A stretch of DNA of 64,000 nt, taken from assembly GCF_019195435.1 (NCBI RefSeq), contig NZ_CP078069.1, positions 2,108,001 to 2,172,000 of the forward strand. The letters are read 5' to 3'. The translations under genes were made by a program, and so were the position numbers. The stretch is from Comamonas sp. NLF-1-9. Lineage in GTDB: Bacteria > Pseudomonadota > Gammaproteobacteria > Burkholderiales > Burkholderiaceae_C. Shown in pieces: positions 16,199 through 24,480 of this stretch. Position 1 is the stretch's first letter. The number at the start of each line of letters is the position of its first letter. The notes under the pieces are model-generated. The model was not told where the DNA came from. It saw only the letters and a list, made by a program, of their open reading frames with translations, and did not search any database.

Positions 16199-17311
16199 TC
16201 AGTACTCCTCGCGTTCTATGGCCACGTCCAGCGCTTCCTGCACCGCGTTGAAGACCGAAAAACGCTGCTCACCATCGTTGAAGACCTGCGGCGGCATCTC
16301 GTGCAGCAAGCTCTTGACGCCGCCAATGAAGGCAATCTGCGCCGCGACGTCGCGCGCGCCGTAGCTCTCGGACAAGCTGGAAAAGCGTGTCGGCGACAGC
16401 CAGTTTTCCGCGCTCACCGCGACCAGCTCCTTCATCAGCGCGACCGCGCCCGGGCTTGCCTTCAGGCTGTACCGGGCTGCAAGCTCGGCCAATAGACTCT
16501 GGCAGCCTTCGAGCACGGTGGCGGCCACGCCCAGGTGGTATATGTCCTGCACCAGGCTTTGCAGCCGGGCGGGCTCGGCGCTCGGGCGCTCGGCCGCCAG
16601 GTCCTGGCCCAGCGCGCGCGTCAGGCGCTGCAGGCCGCGGTTGAAATCCTGCTCGCCAAAGCGCTCCACCACCAGTTGCAGGGTCTGGTTGAGCGTGGCC
16701 GCGCCTAGTACCACGTCGGCGTAAGCCTGCTGGAACTGCGCCACCTCGGCCGGCGCGTGCGCCCCCTCGGCTGCTGCGCCTATGGTGTTGAGGTCCGCGC
16801 GGATGCGCGGGCCCTGACCCATCTCCAGGTCTTCGAGTGCGTCTTGCAAACGCTCGAGCACGTCCGCCGAGGCGCCTTCGCGCCGGCCCTGGCCCAGCGC
16901 GTACTGCAGCGCCAGGTATTGCGAGCCGGGGTTGCCAAAGCTCTCGCGCGCCAGCCTGGCTGGATCGCCCTGGCCAGCGAGCATGCGCTTGGCCAGCGCC
17001 ACGAGCTTTTCCGGCCCGTCGTTGCCTTCGGCGGCGTTGACATAGGCTTCGATCGCCTCGGCGCTCATCAAGGCGAGCGGCCGGGCCAGCTCCTTCTTGC
17101 GCTCTGCGGTGTGCTTGGTTTCAGCCTTTTCGGAGTGGTGCAGGCTGATTTCTTCGGCCGCGTCGGTGAGGACCGAGTCGCCCGTCTCCACCACCACCTG
17201 TTGCTGGTTCAGCATGCCGCGCATGCCGGCGCTGCCATCGGCGCCGGCGCCGGCGTTCAACCCCGGGCCAAAGCCGGCCATGCCGGCTTGCGATGCATCA
17301 ATACGCTCCAT
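16199..17311 (-). CDS. sctW: T3SS gatekeeper SctW (YopN-TyeA/BopN/SepL family)
   Basis: 370 residues, the size of gatekeepers that contain both the YopN-like and TyeA-like parts in one chain. Visible features: a polar N-terminus likely serving as export signal, an HrpJ/YopN-like helical core (about 95-270), and a C-terminal TyeA-like end (F-I-G-G-V-K-S-L-L-H-E-M-P-P-Q-V-F-N, about 329-346). SctW blocks effector release until host contact and orders translocators before effectors. Start ATG 17311 has only a weak ribosome site, and a 109-base gap separates it from the upstream chaperone gene; no island-type box was seen there. Confidence 0.85.
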   Translation of the reverse strand: MERIDASQAGMAGFGPGLNAGAGADGSAGMRGMLNQQQVVVETGDSVLTDAAEEISLHHSEKAETKHTAERKKELARPLALMSAEAIEAYVNAAEGNDGPEKLVALAKRMLAGQGDPARLARESFGNPGSQYLALQYALGQGRREGASADVLERLQDALEDLEMGQGPRIRADLNTIGAAAEGAHAPAEVAQFQQAYADVVLGAATLNQTLQLVVERFGEQDFNRGLQRLTRALGQDLAAERPSAEPARLQSLVQDIYHLGVAATVLEGCQSLLAELAARYSLKASPGAVALMKELVAVSAENWLSPTRFSSLSESYGARDVAAQIAFIGGVKSLLHEMPPQVFNDGEQRFSVFNAVQEALDVAIEREEY

Positions 17312-17420
17312 CTCGCTGCTTTCTCATGCCCGCCGTCAGGCGAAGAATGCACCCGTGCGCTGGCGCCGATCGAACGCCGCCCACCGGCATTGCGAAAGGG
17401 ACGCCAGGGCAGACATGCCT

Positions 17421-17903
17421 TCAGGCCCGCAGGAAGTGGCCCATGTCCGGCGCGCCCAGGCTGATGTCCGCGCCCTGGCCGCCGGCCGGCTCGGCGGCCA
17501 ACGCCAATTGCGTGGCCACGCGCTCCCTCCAGTCTTCGGCGGCGGCGATGAACTGCTCTACCAACTTCACGAAAGCCGCCGCAGATGTCGTTTCTGCTGG
17601 CACGCTGCGGCACAGCACGATCTCGCGCAGGTGCGCATCGATCGCGAGCGTGGCACCGGCGGTATCGCCGCCAAACAGGTTGGCCTCGAGCAAGGTGCGG
17701 TACAGGGCTTCAACCCCGCGGGCCGGCACGGCGGCGAGCACGCTGCAGATCTGGATCAGGCCGGCTTCGGCGTCGCGCTCGAAGTCGATGGCCAGGCTTG
17801 CATCCACCATCAGGCGCGCGCAGCCCTGGTCGTCAAAGTGCAATGCCTGCGCCAGCCCGGCGCTCTGGCCAAGGTCCAGCAGAAGTTGGTCGCATGAGGA
17901 CAT
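17421..17903 (-). CDS. CesT-type chaperone of the large unknown effector
   Basis: 160 residues with the class I chaperone pattern: helix D-Q-L-L-L-D-L-G-Q-S-A-G-L (about 5-17), strand G-C-A-R-L-M-V-D-A-S-L-A-I-D-F, then a helix V-E-A-L-Y-R-T-L-L-E-A-N-L-F-G (about 65-79), a common CesT core, and strand L-R-E-I-V-L-C-R-S-V. A longer C-terminal helix and tail follow. It starts 35 bases after the 828-residue effector-like gene and is therefore its likely partner. Confidence 0.8.
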   Translation of the reverse strand: MSSCDQLLLDLGQSAGLAQALHFDDQGCARLMVDASLAIDFERDAEAGLIQICSVLAAVPARGVEALYRTLLEANLFGGDTAGATLAIDAHLREIVLCRSVPAETTSAAAFVKLVEQFIAAAEDWRERVATQLALAAEPAGGQGADISLGAPDMGHFLRA

Positions 17904-17938
17904 GTTGGGTTTCCTTCACAAAATGGGCAGGGCGCGGA

Positions 17939-20425
17939 TCAGGGATTCTCGCCGTCCTGGGGCGCCGGCACGAGCTGGTAGCTGTACTCCAGCGGCTCAC
18001 GCATGCGCACCGACAGGTCGGCGCCGATGTGCAGGGCAAAGCGGTACTGCACCCGGCTTTGCTCCGGCTGCATCAGCACCGGCGCGCCCAGGCCTTCGGA
18101 TGCGTTGCGCGGCGCCGGAAAGAACATCGAGATGTTCGATGTCTCGTGCTTCACGGTGAGCAGCAGTCCGCCATCGCCGTCACTTTCGAAGCGGTAGTCG
18201 TTGTGCTCCGCGCCCATGACGCGCCCCGGCGTGCCGTCGTCCAGGCGCAGTGGGCTCGACTGCGTGAGCATCACGGTCTGCATGCCGGCCTGCACGTTCT
18301 GGTTGGCCAGGCGGCTGGCCAGCATCAGCAGCGCATCGTTGTCACCGGTCAGGGCGCGCAGCTGCGCCACCGCTCCTGCCATGCGTGCATTGGCATCGGC
18401 CACGCCGGCATCAAGCAGCTCACGCACCTGCCCGCCATCGGCGCCGATGGCGTAGCGCGAGCGCGGCAGGTCCTTGATGAAGCCAGCCGTCACCTGCGCA
18501 TGCACATCGTGCGGCGGATCCGTCTGTGGCCGCGCGACCATTACATCGATGTTCAACTTCATCGCGTCTTGCACGGCTGGCCCGCCCTGGCCAAAGCGCA
18601 CGACCAACCTGTCGTCTGGCGTGACCACCACGCCGTACTGCGCTAGCAGCAGCTCGCGCACCTGCGGCGCTTGCCCTGCCCAGCCCGGCTCACCGGCAGC
18701 GAGTTCACGCGCCTGCAGCGCGTTGCCCACGGCCTCGCGCAGCAGGTGGATGTCGGTGAAGCGGTCGAACATCGTGGCACCCAGGCGCGGGTCGAAGGCG
18801 TCCGTCGCCTGGCCGCCGGACAGCAGCAGAGAAGCGCTGTTGCTCAGCTCGGAAGCAAGTTCCTCGACCACCTGGCTGTTCAGGCGCTGCGACAGCGCCT
18901 GCAGCGCGGGTCCATCCATATCCTGCATGGCGCGCTCCATCAGCCGCGCGCGAAAATCCATGATCTCGTCGGCCCCTTCGGCCTTCATGCCCAGATTCAC
19001 GTGTACCTGCAGCGCCTCGTTGCCCAGGGACTGGGCACGAGCCAGCCCCTGCAGGCCTGCCGCCAGATTGCCCGCAGCCAGCGCCGTCAATGCCGCTTGC
19101 GCGCCCTGGGCGTAAGCGTTCAGCACACCTTCGCGCCGGCGGTTGGCATCGGCGGCCACCTGCGCCTGGCCAGCGTCCACGCCGAGCGCGCGCAGCCCCT
19201 GGCCAAAGGCGTGCAACTGGCTGGAGTTGAGCTCGGACAATTGGCTCAGATGGTCGGGCGTGAGGTAGTCCTCCAGATGAGCGAGCACGCGGGCGTAGGC
19301 GGCGTCCACCGCCTCGGGGAAATGCAAGCTGTGCACGTCGCTGTGCTCGCGCAGTTCGGCAAGCGCCTGGCCCATCCGAGCTACCTCACGCGTGTAGGCC
19401 TGGGGGTCGCGCAAAGGGCCGCCAGGGTCCTCTTCGGGCGCAATGTCGGCGTGGCTGAACAGGGTGGCAAAGCCGGCTGTCAATGTCTTTTCCAGCTGTT
19501 CGGCGCGCAGGCCGACCGCGCCCATTACCACGAAGGAAGCCGTCGTGGCGTCGTGGCCTGCGAGCTGGCGCGTCTCGTTCATCAGCGCGTGCAGCTCGCG
19601 CGTAGGCAACTTGTTGACCATGGATGCCAGCGGCTCGAGCTCGCCCGCGTTCTGCGCCCGGCTGCTGCGCTGCTCCAGCGCCTGCAACACCAGCGCGCGC
19701 TGCATGTGCCTGAGCTCGTCCCTGGGCAGATTGCGAAAGCCCTGCTGCTGCAATACCTCGTGCGCGGTGTTGTAGAGCTCCTGGAAGGCCCTCCCGGTGA
19801 TACCCTTGTCGGAGGCCTCCTGGGCTACCACCGCAATGGCCTGGTCGAGGGGCTCGCGCAGCGCGGCCATTCCCGCTTCCACCACGCTTTGTTCCATCGC
19901 ACGGCGCACGGCGGCCAGGGTCGGGTCGCCCTTGAGTGCGGAGTTCTCAGCCATGGCCAGGCCCGCATGCAGAGCTTCACGTTGCGCAGGACTCATGTTG
20001 GCAAGATGCACCGCCGCACGCTGTTCTATCAGGTCGGCGTAGGCCAGACCCCGGCTCGTGGCCGGCTGGGCGACGCTGGGCAAAGCCTGCAGCAGGCGCA
20101 GGGCGGCGGCCCCGTCGGCAACGTGGCCGCGGCCATGCGAGAGGGCGCCAAGCAGCTCACCAAGCTGGGCTCCGGTTTCCTTCAGGCCGGCGCGGAATTT
20201 GGGCGCGCTGCGCACCCCGTGCGGGGTAACCGCATTGAGCGCTCGCGCGGCAAGGCTCCCGATGGTGCGGCCTACGTCAGACAGCACGCGAGCGGCGCTG
20301 CGCGCGGGCTGGGGCTGGCCCTGCTGAACCTGGCGTCCGCCCAATTGGCCCACTGGACTTTGCTGGAAATCATGGCGCAGCGCAATGCCATGCATGGTCG
20401 CGCCGGGTTGGATGGCTGGTGGCAT
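17939..20425 (-). CDS. Predicted T3SS effector of unknown family (828 residues)
   Basis: 828 residues from ATG 20425. The start lies 24 bases after promoter box 4, which excludes the longer open frame upstream. No signal peptide and no membrane segment. The first 100 residues are polar and Gln/Ser/Arg-rich, as in T3SS export regions; residues about 120-560 are helical (M-S-P-A-Q-R-E-A-L-H-A-G-L; L-S-Q-L-S-E-L-N-S-S-Q-L-H-A-F-G), and the C-terminal 200 residues are more mixed (V-V-T-P-D-D-R-L-V-V-R-F). I recognise no catalytic motif. A promoter box, a following CesT chaperone gene and the island context argue for an effector; a secreted regulator is less likely. Confidence 0.7.
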   Translation of the reverse strand: MPPAIQPGATMHGIALRHDFQQSPVGQLGGRQVQQGQPQPARSAARVLSDVGRTIGSLAARALNAVTPHGVRSAPKFRAGLKETGAQLGELLGALSHGRGHVADGAAALRLLQALPSVAQPATSRGLAYADLIEQRAAVHLANMSPAQREALHAGLAMAENSALKGDPTLAAVRRAMEQSVVEAGMAALREPLDQAIAVVAQEASDKGITGRAFQELYNTAHEVLQQQGFRNLPRDELRHMQRALVLQALEQRSSRAQNAGELEPLASMVNKLPTRELHALMNETRQLAGHDATTASFVVMGAVGLRAEQLEKTLTAGFATLFSHADIAPEEDPGGPLRDPQAYTREVARMGQALAELREHSDVHSLHFPEAVDAAYARVLAHLEDYLTPDHLSQLSELNSSQLHAFGQGLRALGVDAGQAQVAADANRRREGVLNAYAQGAQAALTALAAGNLAAGLQGLARAQSLGNEALQVHVNLGMKAEGADEIMDFRARLMERAMQDMDGPALQALSQRLNSQVVEELASELSNSASLLLSGGQATDAFDPRLGATMFDRFTDIHLLREAVGNALQARELAAGEPGWAGQAPQVRELLLAQYGVVVTPDDRLVVRFGQGGPAVQDAMKLNIDVMVARPQTDPPHDVHAQVTAGFIKDLPRSRYAIGADGGQVRELLDAGVADANARMAGAVAQLRALTGDNDALLMLASRLANQNVQAGMQTVMLTQSSPLRLDDGTPGRVMGAEHNDYRFESDGDGGLLLTVKHETSNISMFFPAPRNASEGLGAPVLMQPEQSRVQYRFALHIGADLSVRMREPLEYSYQLVPAPQDGENP

Positions 20426-20449
20426 GTTCGTGGTGTCCTTTCGCTGGCT

Positions 20450-20477
20450 TGAGTAACCGCGGCACGCGCCGGGTTCC
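20450..20477 (-). promoter_or_regulatory. ECF/HrpL-type promoter box, site 4 (unknown effector operon)
   Basis: - strand: GGAACC (20477-20472), 14-base spacer, GTTACTCA (20457-20450), 24 bases before ATG 20425. It diverges from site 5, with 41 bases between the two GGAACC elements, so the two arms of the island are fired from one divergent control region. Confidence 0.8.
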
Positions 20478-20518
20478 ACGAGGCTGCCGCGCGGCGGCGG
20501 GCGCGGCTGCATCCGCAT

Positions 20519-20546
20519 GGAACCAATTTCCGGGGCCGGTTACTCA
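20519..20546 (+). promoter_or_regulatory. ECF/HrpL-type promoter box, site 5 (rightward arm)
   Basis: + strand: GGAACC (20519-20524), 14-base spacer, GTTACTCA (20539-20546). The next annotated-size gene starts 190 bases downstream, but a 33-codon ORF with a strong ribosome site starts only 41 bases downstream, the usual distance for this promoter type in the window. Confidence 0.8.
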
Positions 20547-20587
20547 CCGGGCGCAGAGCGCAGCCAGCGCGCACCAGGAGTTTCCGC

Positions 20588-20689
20588 ATGGCATCAAGAT
20601 CTTCCCTCGCAGTCTTGGACGCACAAGCCCGAAAGGCACGGACCGCCGCCTTGGCAGCCTGGCAACTTGCAGCGCGCCGTCCAGCCTGA
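20588..20689 (+). CDS. Possible small gene (33 codons) directly behind promoter site 5
   Basis: ATG 20588 is preceded by AGGAG with a 7-base spacing and lies 41 bases after promoter box 5. The frame encodes 33 residues, Ala- and Arg-rich (13 Ala, 6 Arg), and looks like one amphipathic basic helix beginning M-A-S-R-S-S-L-A-V-L-D; it ends at TGA 20687-20689. No family is recognised. It could be a small secreted protein, a leader peptide, or a regulator. If it is not translated, the leader before the 97-residue gene would be about 180 bases, unlike the other units. Confidence 0.45.
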   Translation: MASRSSLAVLDAQARKARTAALAAWQLAARRPA

Positions 20690-20736
20690 TGCGCGGCGCC
20701 GGTATTCCCGCCCACTCAAAACAAAGGAGTCATCCC

Positions 20737-21030
20737 ATGGCACATACAGCTTCTCCGGCCGAACGCGCGGCCCAGATGCAGGAAATCATCGCCAACGCCC
20801 AGCAGGCGCTGGAGCGCAGTCGGCATTTCTACGACGACCACGGCCTCGACGGTGAAAAGGCGCGCGCCTTCCTGGAGTCGCGGGTGGATGAAAAAGCGCG
20901 CGCCGAAGCGCGGCGACTGTTCGAGCAGGACATGCAGGAGATCGACCAGGAGATCCACGAGCAGCTCGCCCGCGAAGCCAGCCTGAACCCCGGCTCCGGC
21001 GCGCCGCGCAGGCCCCGCTTCATGGTCTGA
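20737..21030 (+). CDS. Unknown small helical protein at the head of the translocator arm
   Basis: 97 residues, ATG 20737 after AAAGGAG. Strongly helical and charged: A-Q-M-Q-E-I-I-A-N-A-Q-Q-A-L-E-R-S-R and F-E-Q-D-M-Q-E-I-D-Q-E-I-H-E-Q-L, suggesting a coiled coil at about 10-85, with a short disordered basic tail. No signal peptide. I do not recognise its family. Its position, between promoter site 5 and the filament protein gene, suggests a secreted component, a chaperone or assembly factor for the filament, or an early substrate. Confidence 0.65.
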   Translation: MAHTASPAERAAQMQEIIANAQQALERSRHFYDDHGLDGEKARAFLESRVDEKARAEARRLFEQDMQEIDQEIHEQLAREASLNPGSGAPRRPRFMV

Positions 21031-21033
21031 AGC

Positions 21034-21052
21034 CGGCCGCACCCGGCGGCCG
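21034..21052 (+). other. GC-rich stem-loop between the 97-residue gene and promoter site 6
   Basis: Inverted repeat CGGCCGC / GCGGCCG (7 bp) with a 5-base loop, 4 bases after the stop at 21030. No U-run follows, so it is not a standard intrinsic terminator. It may stabilise the upstream mRNA or attenuate before the next promoter. Confidence 0.35.
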
Positions 21053-21077
21053 CACGACGAAGAGGCCGGAAAACACG

Positions 21078-21105
21078 GAACCAGGCCAGCGCCGGTGTTA
21101 CTCAC
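21078..21105 (+). promoter_or_regulatory. ECF/HrpL-type promoter box, site 6 (filament/translocator operon)
   Basis: + strand: GGAACC (21078-21083), 14-base spacer, GTTACTCA (21098-21105), 48 bases before ATG 21154. Exact match to the consensus. It would drive the filament protein, translocators and probably much of the sct operon to its right. Confidence 0.8.
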
Positions 21106-21153
21106 CCTTCAACCACTCTGGTGCTTTTCAACATTCCAATCAAGGAGCAGAAC

Positions 21154-21753
21154 ATGGCGATCGACGGTCTTGGAAGCGCAGCCATACAGGGCGCAAACCT
21201 GCAGAACATGGATATCGAGACCTTGCTCTTGTCGGTGCAATCGGAACGCGCAAGGCTCATGGACGAGCAGCTGATCAACCAGGTCAACGAGGTCAAGGCC
21301 CGCAACAACCAGATTGCCAAGCTGAACAATGCACTGAGCGCGCTCAACAGCGCCGCTGCGATGTGCTCGTCGGACGGCAAGAAGAGCATAGACAGCGACT
21401 CGAACTTCAAGAAGGACAACTACGCGCTGGAGCGCGAAGTGAATACCGCGCTGATCGACGCCGGCATTACCGATCCCAAGCTGTCCAAGAACGACGACGG
21501 CGGCGGCGGGCTGACCAACAGCGGCGGCGCGCGCCTGAAGGGCGGCTTGCGCGGAGACGTGAAAAAACCCGCCCTCGATGCGCTCATCACTACGGTCAAG
21601 GGCCAGATAGACCAGCTCAACAATTCCAACCAGATGGACATGTTGCGCTTGCAGTCGCTGACCAACAAACGCAACGAAGCCTTCGACGTCATGACCAATT
21701 TCATCAAGAAAGCCCAGGACAGCCGCTCGGCCATCATCGGCAACATGCGCTGA
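21154..21753 (+). CDS. T3SS needle-tip filament protein, Bsp22/EspA-like
   Basis: 199 residues with an AAGGAG ribosome site. The segment M-D-I-E-T-L-L-L-S-V-Q-S-E-R-A-R-L-M-D-E-Q-L (about 19-40) and the following coiled coil V-K-A-R-N-N-Q-I-A-K-L-N-N-A-L-S-A-L resemble the start of EspA, SseB and Bordetella Bsp22. A second coiled coil closes the protein (Q-S-L-T-N-K-R-N-E-A-F-D-V-M-T-N-F-I-K-K). A Gly-rich loop lies between (about 115-135). These proteins polymerise on the needle and connect it to the translocon. Translocator genes and a SycD chaperone follow, as in bsc loci. Whether it forms long filaments (Bsp22) or a tip complex (LcrV) is not decided by sequence. Confidence 0.72.
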   Translation: MAIDGLGSAAIQGANLQNMDIETLLLSVQSERARLMDEQLINQVNEVKARNNQIAKLNNALSALNSAAAMCSSDGKKSIDSDSNFKKDNYALEREVNTALIDAGITDPKLSKNDDGGGGLTNSGGARLKGGLRGDVKKPALDALITTVKGQIDQLNNSNQMDMLRLQSLTNKRNEAFDVMTNFIKKAQDSRSAIIGNMR

Positions 21754-21783
21754 GCACCGGCACCAGAAGAAAGGAGACGCACC

Positions 21784-22275
21784 ATGAGCGACGCCCAGAC
21801 GACGGAGCAGGACTTGCTGCAGATGCAGGTCAGCCTGCGAACTCTGCTGCTGCACGGCGGCAATCTCGCCGGCGTGAGCGGCATCACCGAGCAAGAGTGT
21901 GAAGCGCTCTACCAGTTTGGCCACGGCTTCTACAGCCAGGCGCGCTACAACGAGGCGTTTCGCATCTTCGCCATGCTCGTCACCTACGACCATCTGGAGC
22001 CGCGCTTTCTGATGGCGCTGGCGGCTTCGGCACAGATGCTCGGCCGCTACCGCGATGCCCTGCAGCATTACAGCACCGCCACCATCTTGTTGCTCGACGA
22101 CCCGGCGCCGCTGCTGTATTCGGCCGAGTGCTGCATCGCCCTGCGCATGAAGGAAGGCGCCATCGAAGCGCTGCAGATGGCCATTGAGCTGGCGGGCGAC
22201 GCGCCCCAGCACGCGCCGATACGGGCCCGGGCCGAGGCCCTGCTGGCCCCGATGCAGACCAGCGCCGTCCACTGA
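21784..22275 (+). CDS. Class II translocator chaperone, SycD/LcrH family (first copy)
   Basis: 163 residues with three TPR-like pairs: L-Y-Q-F-G-H-G-F-Y-S-Q-A-R-Y-N-E-A-F-R-I-F (about 40-60), F-L-M-A-L-A-A-S-A-Q-M-L-G-R-Y-R-D-A-L and L-L-Y-S-A-E-C-C-I-A-L-R-M-K-E-G-A. SycD, IpgC and PcrH bind the two translocators in the cytoplasm and hold them apart until export. It lies between the filament gene and the translocator genes. A second copy lies at 24481-24957, so each translocator may have its own chaperone, as in Bordetella (BcrH1/BcrH2). Confidence 0.87.
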   Translation: MSDAQTTEQDLLQMQVSLRTLLLHGGNLAGVSGITEQECEALYQFGHGFYSQARYNEAFRIFAMLVTYDHLEPRFLMALAASAQMLGRYRDALQHYSTATILLLDDPAPLLYSAECCIALRMKEGAIEALQMAIELAGDAPQHAPIRARAEALLAPMQTSAVH

Positions 22276-22313
22276 AGGCGTTGCGCCCTACACACCGACC
22301 TACGGAGCATTCC

Positions 22314-23213
22314 ATGCACATCCCAGGCACAGGCCCCTCGTTCACGCAAATGACGCCGCTTTCGTCGGAATCGGCGCAAGGCGCGCCCCTCAGCGGCGAC
22401 AAGCAGGCGTTTTCCGACATCAGCGACCACAACCTTGCGGCGACGCAGCATCAGGGCGCGCAGCAGATGCGCGATCTGGCGCCCCCGACCACCCCGAGCG
22501 AGGGCGCAGCCAGCGCTGCCGACGCGCTTGGAAAGCTGTCCGTCCAGGACGCACAGGCGGACATTTATTCGGTGATGGCCTTGTTCACCAAGATAGCCCA
22601 GGACCAGCGTACCTCGGCACGCGAGCTGCGCCAGAGCGAAATGCAGGCCCAGGTGGACACGCTGATCGATGCCGCCGAAGAGATACGCAACGCGGCCAAG
22701 GACCGCCTGATCGGTGCCATCGTCTCCGGAGCCATGCAGATCGGCGCAGGCGCCATCCAGATGGGCGGGGCAGCGATGTCGCTCAAGGCGTCGGCCAGCG
22801 CGCTCAAAGACTTTCGCGCGAGCCAGAACCCCGCCGCCGTGACCGAGAATTTTGCCAACCACCCCAAGCTGCAAAGCCTGACCGGCGAATCGGTCGGGGC
22901 GCGCATGAGCACCGAGGAGCTGAGCAACCTCACCACCCAGGCAGGGAGCTACGCATCCGGCGCCGACGGGGCCAGCAAGATGGCCAGCGGCCTTGGCGGC
23001 ATGGCCGGCGGAATCGCCGAGTACAGCGCCGCACAGCACGACGCGCAAAAGGCACGGCTGGAAGCAGCGGCCAAGGCCCACGAGGCAGCGACGCAGCAGG
23101 CGGGTGACGTGATGCAGCAGATGATGGATGTGCTGCGCGACGTGCGTGACAAGCTGAATGCGATAGAGCAGTCGCGCAGCGAAACCACGCGCGGCATTGC
23201 GCGCAACATTTGA
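22314..23213 (+). CDS. sctB: T3SS minor translocator (YopD/BopD/IpaC-like)
   Basis: 299 residues from ATG 22314, which has GGAG upstream; a TTG 33 bases earlier also opens the frame but lacks a ribosome site. One hydrophobic stretch at about 138-162 (I-G-A-I-V-S-G-A-M-Q-I-G-A-G-A-I-Q-M-G) flanked by coiled coils is the signature of the one-segment translocator. The C-terminus V-R-D-K-L-N-A-I-E-Q-S-R-S-E-T-T is the amphipathic end typical of BopD/YopD. It inserts in the host membrane with the partner encoded next to form the translocation pore. 17 bases before the major translocator gene. Confidence 0.85.
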   Translation: MHIPGTGPSFTQMTPLSSESAQGAPLSGDKQAFSDISDHNLAATQHQGAQQMRDLAPPTTPSEGAASAADALGKLSVQDAQADIYSVMALFTKIAQDQRTSARELRQSEMQAQVDTLIDAAEEIRNAAKDRLIGAIVSGAMQIGAGAIQMGGAAMSLKASASALKDFRASQNPAAVTENFANHPKLQSLTGESVGARMSTEELSNLTTQAGSYASGADGASKMASGLGGMAGGIAEYSAAQHDAQKARLEAAAKAHEAATQQAGDVMQQMMDVLRDVRDKLNAIEQSRSETTRGIARNI

Positions 23214-23230
23214 TTTGAGGAGACGGCACC

Positions 23231-24457
23231 ATGAACGGCATTTCAATCAACCCCGGGCTGCCGCCGCAGCTGCCCGCCGCGCAGGATGCGGCCGGCCCCG
23301 CACAAGCCCAGGCGACGCAGGGCGCCGCGATCATCAGCCAGGCGACGCTGCAAGAGCTGGAAAAGACCCTGGGCGCGCAGAACCAAAAGGGCGACGGCGT
23401 GAAGAACGCACACGGCGCGCCCAACATCGCAAACCCCCTGACCAACTTGTCCGCCGACGACCTGATCGCGCTGCTGCAGGAAATGCAGAGCAAATCCCAG
23501 GACCAGCAGGTCAAGTCCGCCAAACTCGGACTGGAGAAGGCCGCGGTGGATGCCAAGCAGAACACGGAAGCCCAGGCCAAGAAGATCCAGGAGTGGGCCA
23601 AGAAGGTCGAAAAAGAGGCCAAGGCCGGCCTGCTGGGCAAGATCTTCAGCTGGATAGGCAAGATCTTTGCGGTGATCGCGGCTGCGGTGGCCGTGGTCGC
23701 CTCGGTGGTGGCCACGCCGTTTTCCGGCGGTGCGGCGGCCGCGTTGACGGCGCTGGCCGTCGTCGGGTTGGTGGCGGCGACGATGTCGCTGGCCGACCAG
23801 ATCTCCAAGGAGGCGGGCGGCCCCGAGATCAGCCTGTCCAACATGATGACCAAGATGGTCGGCGGCTTGCTGCAGGCCTTTGGCGTGCCGCAGGAAAAAG
23901 CCGAGCAGATCGGCCGCGCCATGGCCGGCGCGCTCGCCATCCTGGCGCCGGCCGCGATTCTGGTCGAGCCGCAGTTGCTCGGCACCATGGTGCAAGGCAT
24001 AGCGCAGCTTGCCGGCGCCGACGAGAAGACCACCATGGCGCTGACCATGGCCTTCGGCATGGCAGCGGCGCTCACCGTCGGCATCGCCACCGCGGTCGCG
24101 GGCTTCAACGTGGGGCAGATGGCCAATGCGGTGACCAACACCACCATCAAGATGGCCAACAGCCTGATCACCGCAGGTTCGCAGATCATCGGCGGCGCGA
24201 CCCAGGTGGCCCAGGGTGCCACTACGATCGCCCAGGGCGCCTATGCCGAACAGGGGCAGAAGGCGCTGGCCGACAAGAAGGAGCTGGAAGCCTTCATGCT
24301 CAAGCTCAACCAGGCCATGGAGGACCAGCGTGAGGAGCTGCGCAAGGTGATGCAGGAAATCGAAGACGGCGTGCTCGCGGTCAGCCGCATGGTTCAGGCT
24401 TCGGCCGACAGCATGTCGCAGATCACCAGCAACATCGGCAAGCGCGCCGCCGTCTGA
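23231..24457 (+). CDS. sctE (translocator sense): T3SS major translocator (YopB/BopB/IpaB-like)
   Basis: 408 residues. A coiled-coil N-terminal region (about 75-135) precedes two hydrophobic regions, about 137-180 (I-F-A-V-I-A-A-A-V-A-V-V-A-S-V-V-A-T and L-A-V-V-G-L-V-A-A-T) and about 237-295 (M-A-G-A-L-A-I-L-A-P-A and M-A-F-G-M-A-A-A-L-T-V-G-I), as in the two-segment translocator. A C-terminal coiled coil (E-D-Q-R-E-E-L-R-K-V-M-Q-E-I-E) follows. It forms the pore with the YopD-like partner. The symbol sctE is also used in some schemes for a needle cochaperone; here only the translocator is meant. Confidence 0.87.
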   Translation: MNGISINPGLPPQLPAAQDAAGPAQAQATQGAAIISQATLQELEKTLGAQNQKGDGVKNAHGAPNIANPLTNLSADDLIALLQEMQSKSQDQQVKSAKLGLEKAAVDAKQNTEAQAKKIQEWAKKVEKEAKAGLLGKIFSWIGKIFAVIAAAVAVVASVVATPFSGGAAAALTALAVVGLVAATMSLADQISKEAGGPEISLSNMMTKMVGGLLQAFGVPQEKAEQIGRAMAGALAILAPAAILVEPQLLGTMVQGIAQLAGADEKTTMALTMAFGMAAALTVGIATAVAGFNVGQMANAVTNTTIKMANSLITAGSQIIGGATQVAQGATTIAQGAYAEQGQKALADKKELEAFMLKLNQAMEDQREELRKVMQEIEDGVLAVSRMVQASADSMSQITSNIGKRAAV

Positions 24458-24480
24458 GCCAGCGCCCCGGAGACATCGCG

